From Polyodon spathula (lineage: Eukaryota; Chordata; Actinopteri; Acipenseriformes; Polyodontidae), in NCBI RefSeq assembly GCF_017654505.1, contig NC_054536.1, forward strand, positions 34,827,946 to 34,891,945: 64,000 nt of DNA, written 5' to 3'. Position 1 is the stretch's first letter, and each line of letters starts with the position of its first letter. The notes under the pieces are model-generated. The model worked only from the letters and a program-made list of their open reading frames with translations. It was not told the DNA's origin and did no database searches. Below, piece after piece: positions 46,968 to 58,403 of the stretch. The translations under genes and the position numbers were made by a program.

Positions 46968-47275
46968 GTAATGAAGACTGAGGAATCATTTTTAAGTTTT
47001 CACATTGGGTTGTTGTGGTATATATTGGTATATTTGTCTGGTATACAGTAGGGCAAAGTGTGTCGTACGTGTGTGCTGTTTTTAGGCGATTCATAATGTA
47101 TTATATGAATTGTGTTACATGTACAGGATGTATTTTAATACAATTTTCCTCAGTATGTACAACCTGCGGTGTTACCTAACTAATTACTGTACTGAATATA
47201 TTTTAACCTCGTGGAAGTTAGAACCTAGCAACCGGGAATCAGAATTCAGAAGCGGGAATATGAGATTTAAAAAAC

Positions 47276-47307
<32 letters not shown>

Positions 47308-50300
47308 AACAACATAAAATAGAAAGTCTTAGTCAGCTATCAGAGAACTGAAAAATGCAATCAACTGTACAGTAATTGATGGAATAGCACCACACTTCAA
47401 AACGTTAACACCGCAAAGAAGGCACTGTCCACACTGTTGCACAGGCATGGGCACCTAACTTTGTTGGGAGGCAGACGAAGACCTGCCGAGTGTAGCTGCT
47501 AAGAAGCTCTGGGAAACCTCATTTTTACTGTTCAGTCCTTTTCAAGTTATGTTTTTTGTAATCGTTAACTCACAAAACTGGACATGTGTTTCAATATAAA
47601 ATACAGAATATTTACTAACTGAGCGCCAAATGGTAGAGCCAGTTCCAGTGGCAGATCTACACAGTGCTGTTCAGTACCTATAATTCAGACATGCATCTTA
47701 TTAAAGGGAAGTGCTAAACAAACCATAACATGTACAACATGTACAATGCGAGAGGATGTTTTTCACGTTTTGTCATCAGGCAATGCTGAGCTCAGTTATC
47801 AAAGTGAAACCAGCTGCTAGGAGAATTTCGGAAAATAAACACTCACTGTAACAGGGTAATGTTTGGAGCTGATAGGTTGAAACAATAAGACCCACCCTCA
47901 CATGGCAATGCTTAGTATTAATTGAAACACTAATGCCAGCCCCAGATGGCAGGGTTAATTGGCTGAAACAGTTTATTCATGATACTAGTACCCACAGCGC
48001 AGATCAACCATGCTCATAAACATTAACAAGTGAAAAGTTGTGAGTGCGGCCGCACTACAAGCGCACCGAATTCTCGCATTGTTGGTCACCAAAATAAACG
48101 AATCAATAAAAACAGCAATAAAAAATGGATGCGCCACTTGGGGAGAGTACGTGAAATCCACCCGCATTTGGCAAGTGCTAATTTAGAACACTGCAATTCC
48201 TCCAAAAGAGATTTCACTATGTCATCGACCCTAGTAGTAAATATTGAGGAGTCAGCATTTATTTCTACATTTTTTACATAATATACCTAGGGCGTCTGAT
48301 TTTCGGGTTCTACCCGATTTAACGAATGCGAGTTTAAATTATTAGTAAGTACACACGTTTCCATATCAAAGCTGAATATTAATATCAGCAAAGAACAACT
48401 AAGTTACAAGTTTTTAATGAAAATATTGTAGCCAACTTAAGTAAAATCAGGCTTGTGTGATTTTGAAATGGCACTATATATTTACTGCTGCTTAATGTAA
48501 GTTAAAACAAATAAAAGATATAGATGGGAATTGAACTTCAACTTGTTTCCCGCAGCAACATAAACCTGCTAACTTCTTATTTCATTTTTTAAATATCTGA
48601 TTCTCTCTCTTCCTTACCTCTGTTCTTTTAATAATGATCTGATATTCTCTTCCTTAAGATAATTGTGGGAGTTATAAAAAATATGTGCCTATTAAGTATT
48701 AATATTTCATTGAGTCATCTCTCCTGACCGCCTGCCGAGTTCACTTCCACGTAAAAGTTTTTGTTAGCTAGCGTTAGCCAGGGTGCAGTCCTTGGGTCAA
48801 ACCAATATATTCGTGTAGGGAGAACTTATTATTTATGTTGTAGCAGAATGGTTAAAAGGCTATGTGCTTCATTCATGGCAAAGTAACTGTTTAACTTGGT
48901 GATTCTTATCACAGACTCTGTGCCAACAAGTACAGGTGATTATATTGTGATAGCATCTGTGTCAACAAGTACATGTGATTATTTAAGAAATAACCCAAGA
49001 CAATTCTTACCACACACCCTGGGTGTGTTGTGATTCACGAAGCTGCAGGCCCAGTGCTGTCAACCACCCAGGAAGTGTGGTAAGAGAATTCACCCTGGAG
49101 TGGGTTATTTTGCTTATAAAATGGCTACATTATATTTTTTTTGTTGAAAATAATTACACAAACTAGCTTTTTTAAAGAAAAAAGTAAGAAATATATTATG
49201 TATCCTTTCACTGAGAAAAAAGTCCCTGAAGACTGTTTGTAACATATTTTGTACCTTTTTATTTGCCATAAACACTACATTGAACATTGCCATTTATAGT
49301 AACATTTTCAAGATGAAATTATGTTTGTGAATTGAAAGCATACTGATTTCCCACATCTGAGGGAGGATTCATGGAGCAGCCAAACACACTGCACTGGCAC
49401 TGGAGGGAGGGGCTTCCGAGTGTTTTTATTTATTTATCTATTTATTTATTTATTTGTAGGAAATGATCCTACTCAGGCTTTGCGGCCTTCAAGAGAAGCT
49501 GACCAATACTTTCTGAGGCTGTTTTCACACCGATGCCGGTAACTGGCATAATTTCCTTAGATTGTAAACCAGCATTAGATGACATGTGGACTAAATGAGT
49601 CACAATAGAATTCAATGCCGAACCCGACCTTGTTTAAAAGCCCAACGGTTGTGTCAGCGAATAGCAGAAGAGATTTTAATTTTGTTTTAAATATGTTTCT
49701 GAAATCGGAGGGTAGTGGTGAGATGTATCTGTTGTATCACGTTTAAATATTGCATACTTGCTAGTCAGTTTTATAAGGCGCTATTTAGTTTAATAAGTAG
49801 GTGCCGCTGCTGCATATACAGTATATTACATGCTGAGTGAGACTTGCATGGTGGTTTCTCAAATGGCTTTTGAATAGTGTTACTGCTACTGCTTGCCTCA
49901 GAGTTTTCTTTGTTCTGTTCTCTGAATAAATTCCACAGTATATTTGCCAGTTTTTCTGTAATCTTAGTAACAGATGAAGAAAAAAACAGATTGTTGAGTG
50001 ATTTAAATGCTGTTTCAGTTGTATGTTGATATTACCTGTAGATAATTGTTACTATTAAGGCGTAGTAATATTAATAGATCAGGTAAGCAAATTGGTCTAT
50101 GATGTCATAGTCATGCGGTAAGACAATTCTTACCACATGGTCATGTGATCTTGTTCAGCCAATCACAGCACTTAATTTATCCAAACCAATTTATAAATTG
50201 TGACACAGCGTCTGTGTCAGCAAGTACAGGTGATATAGTTTGTGATGCAGCATCTGTGTCAACGAGCACAGTGCTGGATTGCAACAGCTGTGGATAAGTT

Positions 50301-53300
50301 AAAGCTAATGTTGATTTTACACATTACTTTTTCTCAGGCTGCACCAGCTCTGATAGTAATAACGTAAGACTAGTTGTTGCTTAAAATGTATGCATAGATT
50401 TCAGTGGTGCTGGAATAATTTTTATAGTGGGGGTGCTGAAAGCCATTGTACAAAACTGTAACCCCTGTATATGATGGAAGAATGTGCACAGCACTTCAAT
50501 CCAGGGGGTGCTGCCGCACCCCCAGCACCCCTAGTTCCAGCACTTCTGATACCTTTAAGGAAGTGTAAGCTGTTTGTAGAAACAAAATATAAGATGACAC
50601 GGCAACTTCTGCGAGAGCTTCTCTTTCAAGATGATTTTGTTCATAGTTTTTGTCGGCAGCGAATCCTGCGAGACCGCATACATTCTCTCTCGATAATTCC
50701 AGGACTAATGTTGGCTACAATTTTTTTTAATTAAATCCTATTACATAACGTTTCTTGTAGGATTTAATAGGATAATAACATATTATAGAAATAATTTTAA
50801 AGTTGCTATATGATCCAATAGTAATTATTTCAATTTCTGAAGCATTCCTATAGGATTTTTTCACCAGGGTTATATTTTAATGTATCATTAAATGTGTATA
50901 TTTATTATCCGTAATGGCTCAGAGACCCAGAACATTAATTAACATTATTAAAGTTGTACTGATTAATAATTTATAAACTCTCCTAAGACTTGGTTTTAAA
51001 TTTCAGTATTGAGTATTCAGTAGCGATTCCCTGTACAAAATATTCTTGAATTAGCCGTCTTCTGTCTGTCACAGCTGTCTTGTCAGCTTGTCTGTCACAA
51101 CGCACACACACACACATATATTATGTTTGCCCTCGCAGCATCCCAATTCACAAAAAGGCACTGATTTAATTTTAAGCAAGCCCTCTGAAGTATCCTTGCT
51201 TCTAATTGGATACCGAGCTGTGATGATGTCACGACTTAGTATGAACCACTCTTAGTGATAAACTAACAAAGTATTATCTTAAGTATATGTGGTGCAACTG
51301 AAATAAGAGATGCTTAGTTATAAACTAACTAGTAACAATTAAGGACTTAGCAGAGACTTTACGTTCTAACTTAGGAATGAACTTACGCATAGCTGGTGCA
51401 ACCCAGCCCAGGTGATTATATTGTAACACAGCCTCTGTGTCACCATATAATCACATGTACTTCTTAACACACATGCTGTGTCACAATTGAATCACCTGTA
51501 CTTGTTGACACAGAAGCTGTGATAAGAATCACCAAATTAAACAGTTACCATTCTGATACCATCTAGGTAAAAGTGTTGTAACTATGAAAAACAATGGGGT
51601 ACGCATCACTGTGAACAGTGCCTTCACAGTATTAACGATTTGAAATTTGCTGCTACAAATGTTGTATTATCTCAATTTATAATCCTGACAAATACAGTAA
51701 AATTATCATTCCGATCTATATATCTGGCTTTTAATAATATCTGATCTCCGCTTCTGAATTATGATAGGCGATTGCTAGCGGTCATATTTGAAAACTGTAA
51801 AAAGTTTCTTTCATGGTTTCAGATACTAACTTGGGTATTGTCGCAGGGCGTCTTACCTGTGCTATTCTGTATGATCCCCCTTTAGTTTTGCAGTCTGCAG
51901 TCAGCAGTGTTGTTTAAAATAGAGGTTTAGTGTACTGATTTGATGTGACCAGTCTGCAAGGTTTTTAAATTGTTCTGGAGGGACACGGGACTGTTCACCA
52001 GTGATTCCCACCTTCAGTCACTCAATCCTTATTTCTTATATAGCGCTTTTCATGATAAATCATTTCAAAGCACTTTACAGATAAAAAAAAAAAAATAACT
52101 TCAGATATTAATGAAATCAATTTAGAGAAATTGTAAAAAAAAAAAAAAAAAAAAAGTGATAAAATACCCCTTTAAATTACATCCATTAAAATAGCAAGTC
52201 ATTTTAATTCTTGCTTTAAAAAGCAGTGACAGAAATGAGTTTAAAATAGGATGATACATTATCCCTTTAAAATACATATGCTAAATTTTAAAAATGTTTT
52301 AATTTTACTTTAAAAGGAGCAGGAGATGGTGCCTCCCTTAAAAATCGTGGCAGATCATTCCAAAGATAAACGCTCTGCCACTGCCTTCTTTCTGTGTCCA
52401 TGGAATATTAAGCAACCTTTGTCCTGTGATATAAGAGATATATACGAGTGCGACTTGGGACATATGGGACTGGCAAACCTTTTAGCTCTCCGGGAGCAAG
52501 GCAATTTAAAGCTTTGTTGAAAGCTGGTCTTTAGTCATCATTTTATTATTCTGTGTTCAGTCTTAGCCATAGAAGCACCTTCCAGCCTAAAACCGGATGT
52601 ATATTGAAGATATCCAAGTCTTGCCCATACGTGTTAGGAATTAATCAGTCACATGGGGGACATTTTCCAAGGCCTGTATTGGATTGTTGCAGATGTGCTG
52701 GGCTTGAATGTGTTACATCCCTCCCTCAATGTACACATTGCAGAAGTTAGTTGGCTATAGAAAAAGGCCCTACTTCCTGCAAATATCAGTTTTTTTTTTT
52801 ACTCTGGCTTCTATTTCATTACTGAAACAACTGAATATTTTATGTACAGTGACTTCAGTACTTTTATTTGTATATTTAGGTGGCTCTTGTTTCAGCTAGC
52901 CCTGGAAAGGTGGTCTGTGAAATGAAAGTGGAAGAGGAGCACACAAACCGCGGAGGCACGCTGCATGGAGGCTTGACTGCAACCCTGGTAGATGTGATTT
53001 CAACAACAGCATTGATGTACACAGAGCGTGGAGCCCCAGGTGTCAGCGTGGACATGAATATAACGTGAGCACTTTTCACACCACTTTCAATGGACCGCTT
53101 AACCAAATTTATCTTGAAGTGTGCAGTAGTTTTAGCTGTTTTAGCTGAAATCAGATCACATGACCTACATCAAAGGTACCAGGCTGCATTCATTTATCTT
53201 AAGCATTGTATTTGAAATATTTGCATTTGAATAAACACCAAACTACAAGCGAAGAAAAAGATTCTCCCAGAGCTATCTTTTATTCATTTTAAATTACCGA

Positions 53301-53852
53301 AAACTATGGTTATGAATGGGAACTTCACAGAATGTAATACGCTGGGTGGAAATAAACAGTTGAAATAAAGTAGAACTAAAACTACAGATTGAGCAAAAAA
53401 TGTATTTATTTATTTATTTTAAATAAGTTAACTTCTTAAAAGGTTTGGCTGGGTCTCAGTGTATTTCAATTCAGAATAAAATGTTTTTAAAATGGTATTT
53501 TCTAGCCATTTTTCTTATTCCACTGTAGAGCCACAAGTCATGTTGCAATTGAAAGAAGGCAATTGTGGTTTGGCAGTTTTCTCATATTATTCTAATACAA
53601 AACAATTGTTTTAAAATAACTAAGAAACTTACTACATCATTTTAAATGTAACTTCAGTTTGCTTCACTGTAATTTTTATTTGTACCATTTACCAGGTACA
53701 TGAATGCAGCAAAGATCGGTGAAGATGTTCTTATTACGGCACAGGTTCTGAAACAAGGCAAAACTCTTGCTTTTGCTACTGTAGATGTGACCAGCAAAGC
53801 TACTGGAAAACTCATTGCTCAAGGACGACATACAAAGCACCTGGGAAACTAA
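46884..53852 (+). CDS. ACOT13: ACOT13 (THEM2), acyl-CoA thioesterase 13, three exons
   Basis: Hotdog-fold thioesterase that hydrolyses medium- and long-chain acyl-CoA, found in cytosol and mitochondria. Exons 46884-46967, 52880-53064 and 53696-53852 total 426 bp, 141 residues plus stop (human 140). Catalytic residues sit one position beyond human: N51, H57 and D66, in HTNRGGTLHGG and ATLVD. The C-terminus LIAQGRHTKHLGN is as in human. The first ATG (MGSM) matches the human MTSM start; an upstream non-ATG extension through the AAT repeat is not credible. Intron 1 is 5.9 kb and holds a large inverted-repeat element. Confidence 0.96.
47275..47306 (+). repeat. Poly(A) run in ACOT13 intron 1
   Basis: About 30 A residues, possibly a retro-insertion tail whose body was not recognised. 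Confidence 0.8.
48883..51548. mobile_element. 2.7-kb element with inverted, tandem-repeat ends in ACOT13 intron 1
   Basis: Left end (48883-48990) and right end (51410-51548) are inverted copies: both read inward gtaactgtttaa, ttggtgattcttatcacag, then repeats of roughly gtgtcaacaagtacaggtga spaced about 40 bp. A further copy of the unit lies at 50195-50290. The interior has no transposase frame; it contains the MITE at 50402 and another palindromic block at 49010-49090. The repeated subterminal motif resembles transposase-binding arrays of DNA transposons. No target duplication was fixed; family unknown. Intron sequence before it, 47307-48882, shows nothing certain. Confidence 0.65.
50402..50548 (+). 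mobile_element. CAGTGG-type MITE
   Basis: 147 bp, begins cagtggtgctggaa and ends ttccagcacttctg. The middle has an inverted gggggtgct / agcaccccc. Flanking 8-mers atagattt and ataccttt agree at 6 of 8 bases, so a hAT origin is possible. Related partial copy at 22251. Confidence 0.75.
52020..52740 (+). repeat. Repeat-derived stretch in ACOT13 intron 1
   Basis: tatagcgcttttcatgataa and aaagcactttacaga resemble a string seen at 27241-27285, and ggcagatcattccaaag is another motif of abundant fish repeats. A-runs near 52084 and 52137. Family not resolved. Confidence 0.5.
52880..53064 (+). CDS. ACOT13: ACOT13 exon 2 (active site)
   Basis: 185 bp, VALVSASPGKVVCEMKVEEE through GAPGVSVDMNI, with Asn, His and Asp of the hotdog active site. 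Acceptor atttag, donor gtgagc. Confidence 0.97.
53696..53852 (+). CDS. ACOT13: ACOT13 exon 3
   Basis: 157 bp, YMNAAKIGEDVLITAQVLKQ to HTKHLGN and TAA. Acceptor accag. ATTAAA about 20 bp after the stop may serve as polyadenylation signal. Confidence 0.97.
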
Positions 53853-53944
53853 TATGCCAATGGTTCATTCCATTAAAACATAACTGACAACAGTTATACT
53901 GACAAAGCACTAGCATCACATCTTTTACACTATGACTGTAAATA

Positions 53945-54406
53945 CACTGTGTAACAAAAAAAAATTTTTTTTTTTGTTCCTGGGTAGTAAGTGTTATTTC
54001 CTAATTGCTTATGCCTCAAAAGTATAGAAAATGGCTATTAATACATAATCATAGTCACATAAAGTCAGAAAAAAACAACAGATGTAAATACAGTACAGTA
54101 AATACAGTATAATTGTAAATCTCGAACAACTACTCACTTCTAAATCTTTTGTAGTCATCTTTGTATTACTTTAGTATAAATACATGTTAATTTGGATTCA
54201 TATGTTGTTTTTTTCTGAATTTATGTGACTGAAAAGACACACATTTTCCCATTTTCCCATTGGAAATAGTGATATTTTGAAATATCACTGTCCTGGTCAC
54301 AAAAGCAAAGTTTGTGGGGAATAATAGCCATTTTCTATACTTTTGAGGCATAAGCAATTAGGAAATAACACTTACTACCCAGGAACAAAAATTGTGTTAC
54401 ATAGTG
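53945..54406. mobile_element. CACTA-like MITE related to the element at 20102-21409
   Basis: Ends cactgtgtaac and gttacatagtg are inverted, flanked by ATA on both sides (53942-53944, 54407-54409). The outer 110 bp on each side match the ends of the larger element. The interior is the subterminal left arm of that element copied in inverted form, so the MITE is a fold-back derivative. It starts 92 bp after the ACOT13 stop, in the likely 3' UTR. Confidence 0.87.
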
Positions 54407-54894
54407 ATAACAAAGGAAACAATTAATGTATATATTTCTGCAATATCTGCTTGCCTAAATGTAAAGTCAGAATTGTTAAAAACAAATAAATACAAAAACT
54501 TGTCAGTATGAAAGTATTATTTATATTCTTGTTGGTCTGCCAAGAAACTGGTTAACATTGCACAAGGAAATATTCATGTTTTTCCTTTGTGTCCCATCTC
54601 CTGGGTATCTACAAGACCTCTGCATTTTATATTGTTCGTTCTTTAAAATGTGTATATATCAAAATATCAGATGGCCCTACCAAACAGAAGTAAATGTATT
54701 TATTAGTTGTCCTCCTAAGTGCTAAATGTAAGGGATAATGGCTCTGGTGTGGTGTGTTACAAGGTTATAATGGAACTCCCGAGTCATTAAAGCCTCAAAC
54801 CTGAAGTCAAGGGCATTATTTGAACAAGGGAGTTACATTTTTGCCAAGGAACACACCACAGCAGTGCCATTATCACTATTGTACTACAAAGTTG

Positions 54895-55829
54895 TAGGGC
54901 TGCGTTTGAAGGTTTGTTCGCTAGCCAGATTCAAAGGTTGTTTTAAACCTTCGAAGATTCATCAGACTCCATTAACAGAGTTTTATTTTTTTTTTCCTGT
55001 TAACAGAAACTGTTTGACAATATATGAATGCTATAAATAGCACATTAAATGTTAAAATTTGATCTTTTGATTTGTATAATGCATATTACATAAACAAAAG
55101 TTGTATTAAAATCAGCTACCAAATCATTACACGTAGCAACTACATGGTGCCGCTGCCGTGTATGGAGCATGATATGTTATCCAAAGCACTGTGATGGTAC
55201 GATTGTAGTGCTTCAGTAAAATATGTACCGAGTATCTACAGTACAAGACAGTGTAAGAGAAGTGCTATGGTAGAATATGTTTGAAACATATCAAATATAT
55301 GATAACACCAATAATTTAAATTAAAAAACTGAGCACCTTCGTTGTCGCCCCCCCCGGTGTTACCCCGAAGCAAACCTTTAATTTTTTCATTCTCCATCTC
55401 AACAGCAAAGCGTTGTATAGCGCAAGCTGTATTGAACGAAATGTCTCTGCTGTTCAGGATTTTTTTGTTAAATGCCCGGACGACCAAAACAAAAGTTGAA
55501 TGCAAACTGTGCAAGTGACTTGTAGCATAATGGGAGTATAACCAAACTCTGGGGTCACTTGACAAGCCAAAGTTCATATTATTATTATTAGTATTAATAT
55601 TTTTAGTAGTAGTAAAATGTGACTACCTGTCATAACCTGCTTGGAACAGTGACTTTTAAAGTTTTTTGGCTAAGTTCGCTGCAGTTGTGCAATGCAAGCT
55701 TACTGTACATATTGCAAACATCTTCAATTACGTACAAATTCAAATATGTACCATCGAAGGTTGGAACCTTCCTTCGGTAACGTGTTCCAAACCTTCAAAG
55801 GTCAGAAAGTACACTTCATTGCAGCCGTA
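54895..55829. mobile_element. hAT-like element with short inverted ends
   Basis: Starts tagggctgc and ends gcagccgta; flanking 8-mers caaagttg and taaagtta agree at 6 of 8 bases. Inside each end are copies of a gaaggttt/aaaccttc motif. A 113-codon minus-strand frame at 55236-55577 does not resemble a known transposase. Confidence 0.6.
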
Positions 55830-58277
55830 TAAAGTTATTTATGTATTTACCACAGTTTGTCTAAAATGATCATTGTCATCCACTTTGTAGAGCAGGGTTT
55901 GTGCCTCTGAAGTGTTTCATCAGTAAGCAGTGCTTTTAGAACATGTCATTAATTAGTGTGGTATTTTCTCATTTGTCCATTTTGACCACGTCTTGGCTGT
56001 CTCAAGTCCAGCACCATGGTTACAACATGGTACTCCATATTCCACCCCCCACCCCCCTCCCCAACAACTATCCCTGATGGGATATTTGATGCAGCATTAA
56101 GTAAGACATGTCTTATTATGGTGTGATGATTAGCGACGGTCCCATTTTATGATGCCAAACATGGAAATATGATCGGATTACTATAATAACTTCTTTACAT
56201 GATGCAATACATGTCAATTAGGATAACTGTATTTCACACACTTATCTGTCTTTGACATGAATGATTAATTTGTTATGCAAACGTGGATTATTATATTCAC
56301 CTCTTCTTGCAGTCAAGAATGGTAGTTATTCACAGAAACATCTGTTCACAAAATGTTGCTAACAAACACTGCAATTGGAGTCAGACTTTGATAAACAGGC
56401 AAGTCAGAAGTTAGTTGCTTCCACATTTAAGACTGCATGAACGACTCAATTTCACAACCTTTTTCCTCCAAGGACTTTATCACTTTGATTGGGAGGAAGC
56501 CAAAACATCTAGCCACAATACCAATAAGAGCTTCCTGCACTTGTTCACCTCCTGCAGAAGCTGCTATGACCCCGTTCAAGCCTCTTTCTTTGCTGCTTTT
56601 ATGCAAGATCCTTAGGACTTGAACTTTTTGTTTTTTATTTCCCAAATCTCTACCCCCTTCTTACATGTTAATTAATAGTTGTTAAGCTGTCTATCAAATG
56701 CAAGAATGAAATGGAATTAGAATCAGCAAATAAGGTAATTTGTCACATCTGTTTGATAAGCATAACAGAATCAGGCTCAGTAAAGATATGAAGGTAAAAA
56801 CAAGTGACATTGTTTTGTAAATTAACTGCTTCTGAGTTTAATTGGAAAACAAAAAACAGCTCAAAATAAGGTTAAAAAAGGGACATCATGTGATCAAAAA
56901 TAAAACCTGAAACCTTCTGAAACAGTTTTCACTGAAACACTATTTTAACTAAATAGGTAAACCTCTCCCAAATGTAAGTGGATATGAGGTCACCTACATA
57001 AAATGAGAAATATGGGACTGACTTTTTGGAACAAGAGATGTTATTAATTTTTATAATCCCTTGCTACTGTCCCTTGGTTAATAAACATAGTAAATAAAAT
57101 GTACAGAACCAGTCAATTTAGAAACATTAGGATTACCCTTTATTTCAAATTACTATATTTTCAAATTTATAACAGAAGACACTTTAATTTGCTAATGATT
57201 TCATGCTTTTATTCCCAGTAAAGCCAGCTTACAAAATACCCAGCCAAAGAAAGCACTGCAACAATTAACTCTGTTACAGCTTTGCATGTCAAAATAGAAT
57301 TCTTAAATCTAAACACTCACATTTTTTTTGACCACAGTGTATAATTGCTCGGTACCTCAGGTTTTCTGTAAATGCATTTCCCCCACATATAAATCCATGT
57401 ATTCGGTTTTCAGTAGCTACAATGTTATGCATAACCTTCTTGCATGGTAACAATGTGACTGTATGCATTGAAAACATTTGTCTTTTGCAGTTAGAATTTT
57501 GCATTAACAATATTGCACCAGAATTATGATCTTAGCTACCTTTTCTGAAGCTACTTACATCTCTGGTCTTTTCTAGGGTATACCTTTCGATAACCTGTGC
57601 AAGTCTTAAAACAAATATCTTTTAGATGCTTGTACAGCAATTCAGGGAAAGAGATCCAACAAAAAGTATCAGCAAACTCAAAAACAGCTCAGCAAAAGAA
57701 AGACCACAATGCCTACATTGAACAGAAATCTCTGAACCCCAAATATTTTCCCACCTCATTTTTAGCTGCTTACATTTCACTGCATTTGCAGGACTTAATA
57801 GGCTATAGTTAAACACCTGTTTTGCTTGTAGGCCTTCACTCCTATGCGATTTCTCTGCTATGAATCATCCATCATCCTGTGTAAATACTGACATTCAGAC
57901 TGTACTGCTTTTGACAAGAGTACATGACCTGCAAAAAATAAGACCACCTTAAGACTTGACGTTCCTGTTGTGTGTATAGAGTTCCTTAAATTTTCTAATT
58001 TCTGCGAAAATAATGCTACTGCAAAAAGCAGCCTTTCAAACCACAATGTTCATGCAGAAAAAAAAAAAAGTTTAGAGATGCAAATGGGTTTAAAAATCTA
58101 AACAAAAATAGCAACAAAAAAATAAAATGAATCATAAAATGTTAGATCCAGGATGAATGAGAATTGTTATGAGTGTTCCAAGCACGAGTTCACTTGTCTT
58201 CTAAACTCTGGAGATGAGAAAGTGAGAATTTGCTGTTGTAATTGTCTGGGCTCTTCCCTGTTTTGCTGGCCCAGATA
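55830..58277. other. Intergenic and probable C6orf62 3' UTR
   Basis: No coding exon recognised. The C6orf62 mRNA should extend leftward from 58278, but the polyadenylation site could not be chosen among several AATAAA on the minus strand. A 72-codon minus-strand frame at 56427-56645 has no known family. Confidence 0.5.
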
Positions 58278-58403
58278 CTAGTCTGGCATGTAGGGATGGA
58301 GGTGGTCCTCAATGCTTCCCACTCCCCACTGGGTCAGCTGGTCCTGCGGCAGGTACAGGCAGATGCTGCATAACTTGAAAACCGTGGCCTTGTTTTTTGG
58401 AGT
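58278..58403 (-). CDS. C6orf62: C6orf62 exon 5 (terminal)
   Basis: 42 codons with stop, [18 protein letters not shown] to HLHPYMPD and TAG at 58280-58278. Acceptor ctcacag. Confidence 0.95.
   Translation of the reverse strand, partial: TPKNKATVFKLCSICLYLPQDQLTQWGVGSIEDHLHPYMPD

Noticed and set aside
46830..47051. ACOT13 start extended upstream through an Asn run
   Set aside because: It would need a TTG start and translation of an AAT microsatellite; the ATG at 46884 matches the human N-terminus.
56427..56645. 72-codon minus-strand frame, possible extra exon
   Set aside because: C6orf62 is already complete at 58278 and the frame resembles no family I know; probably chance in the 3' UTR.
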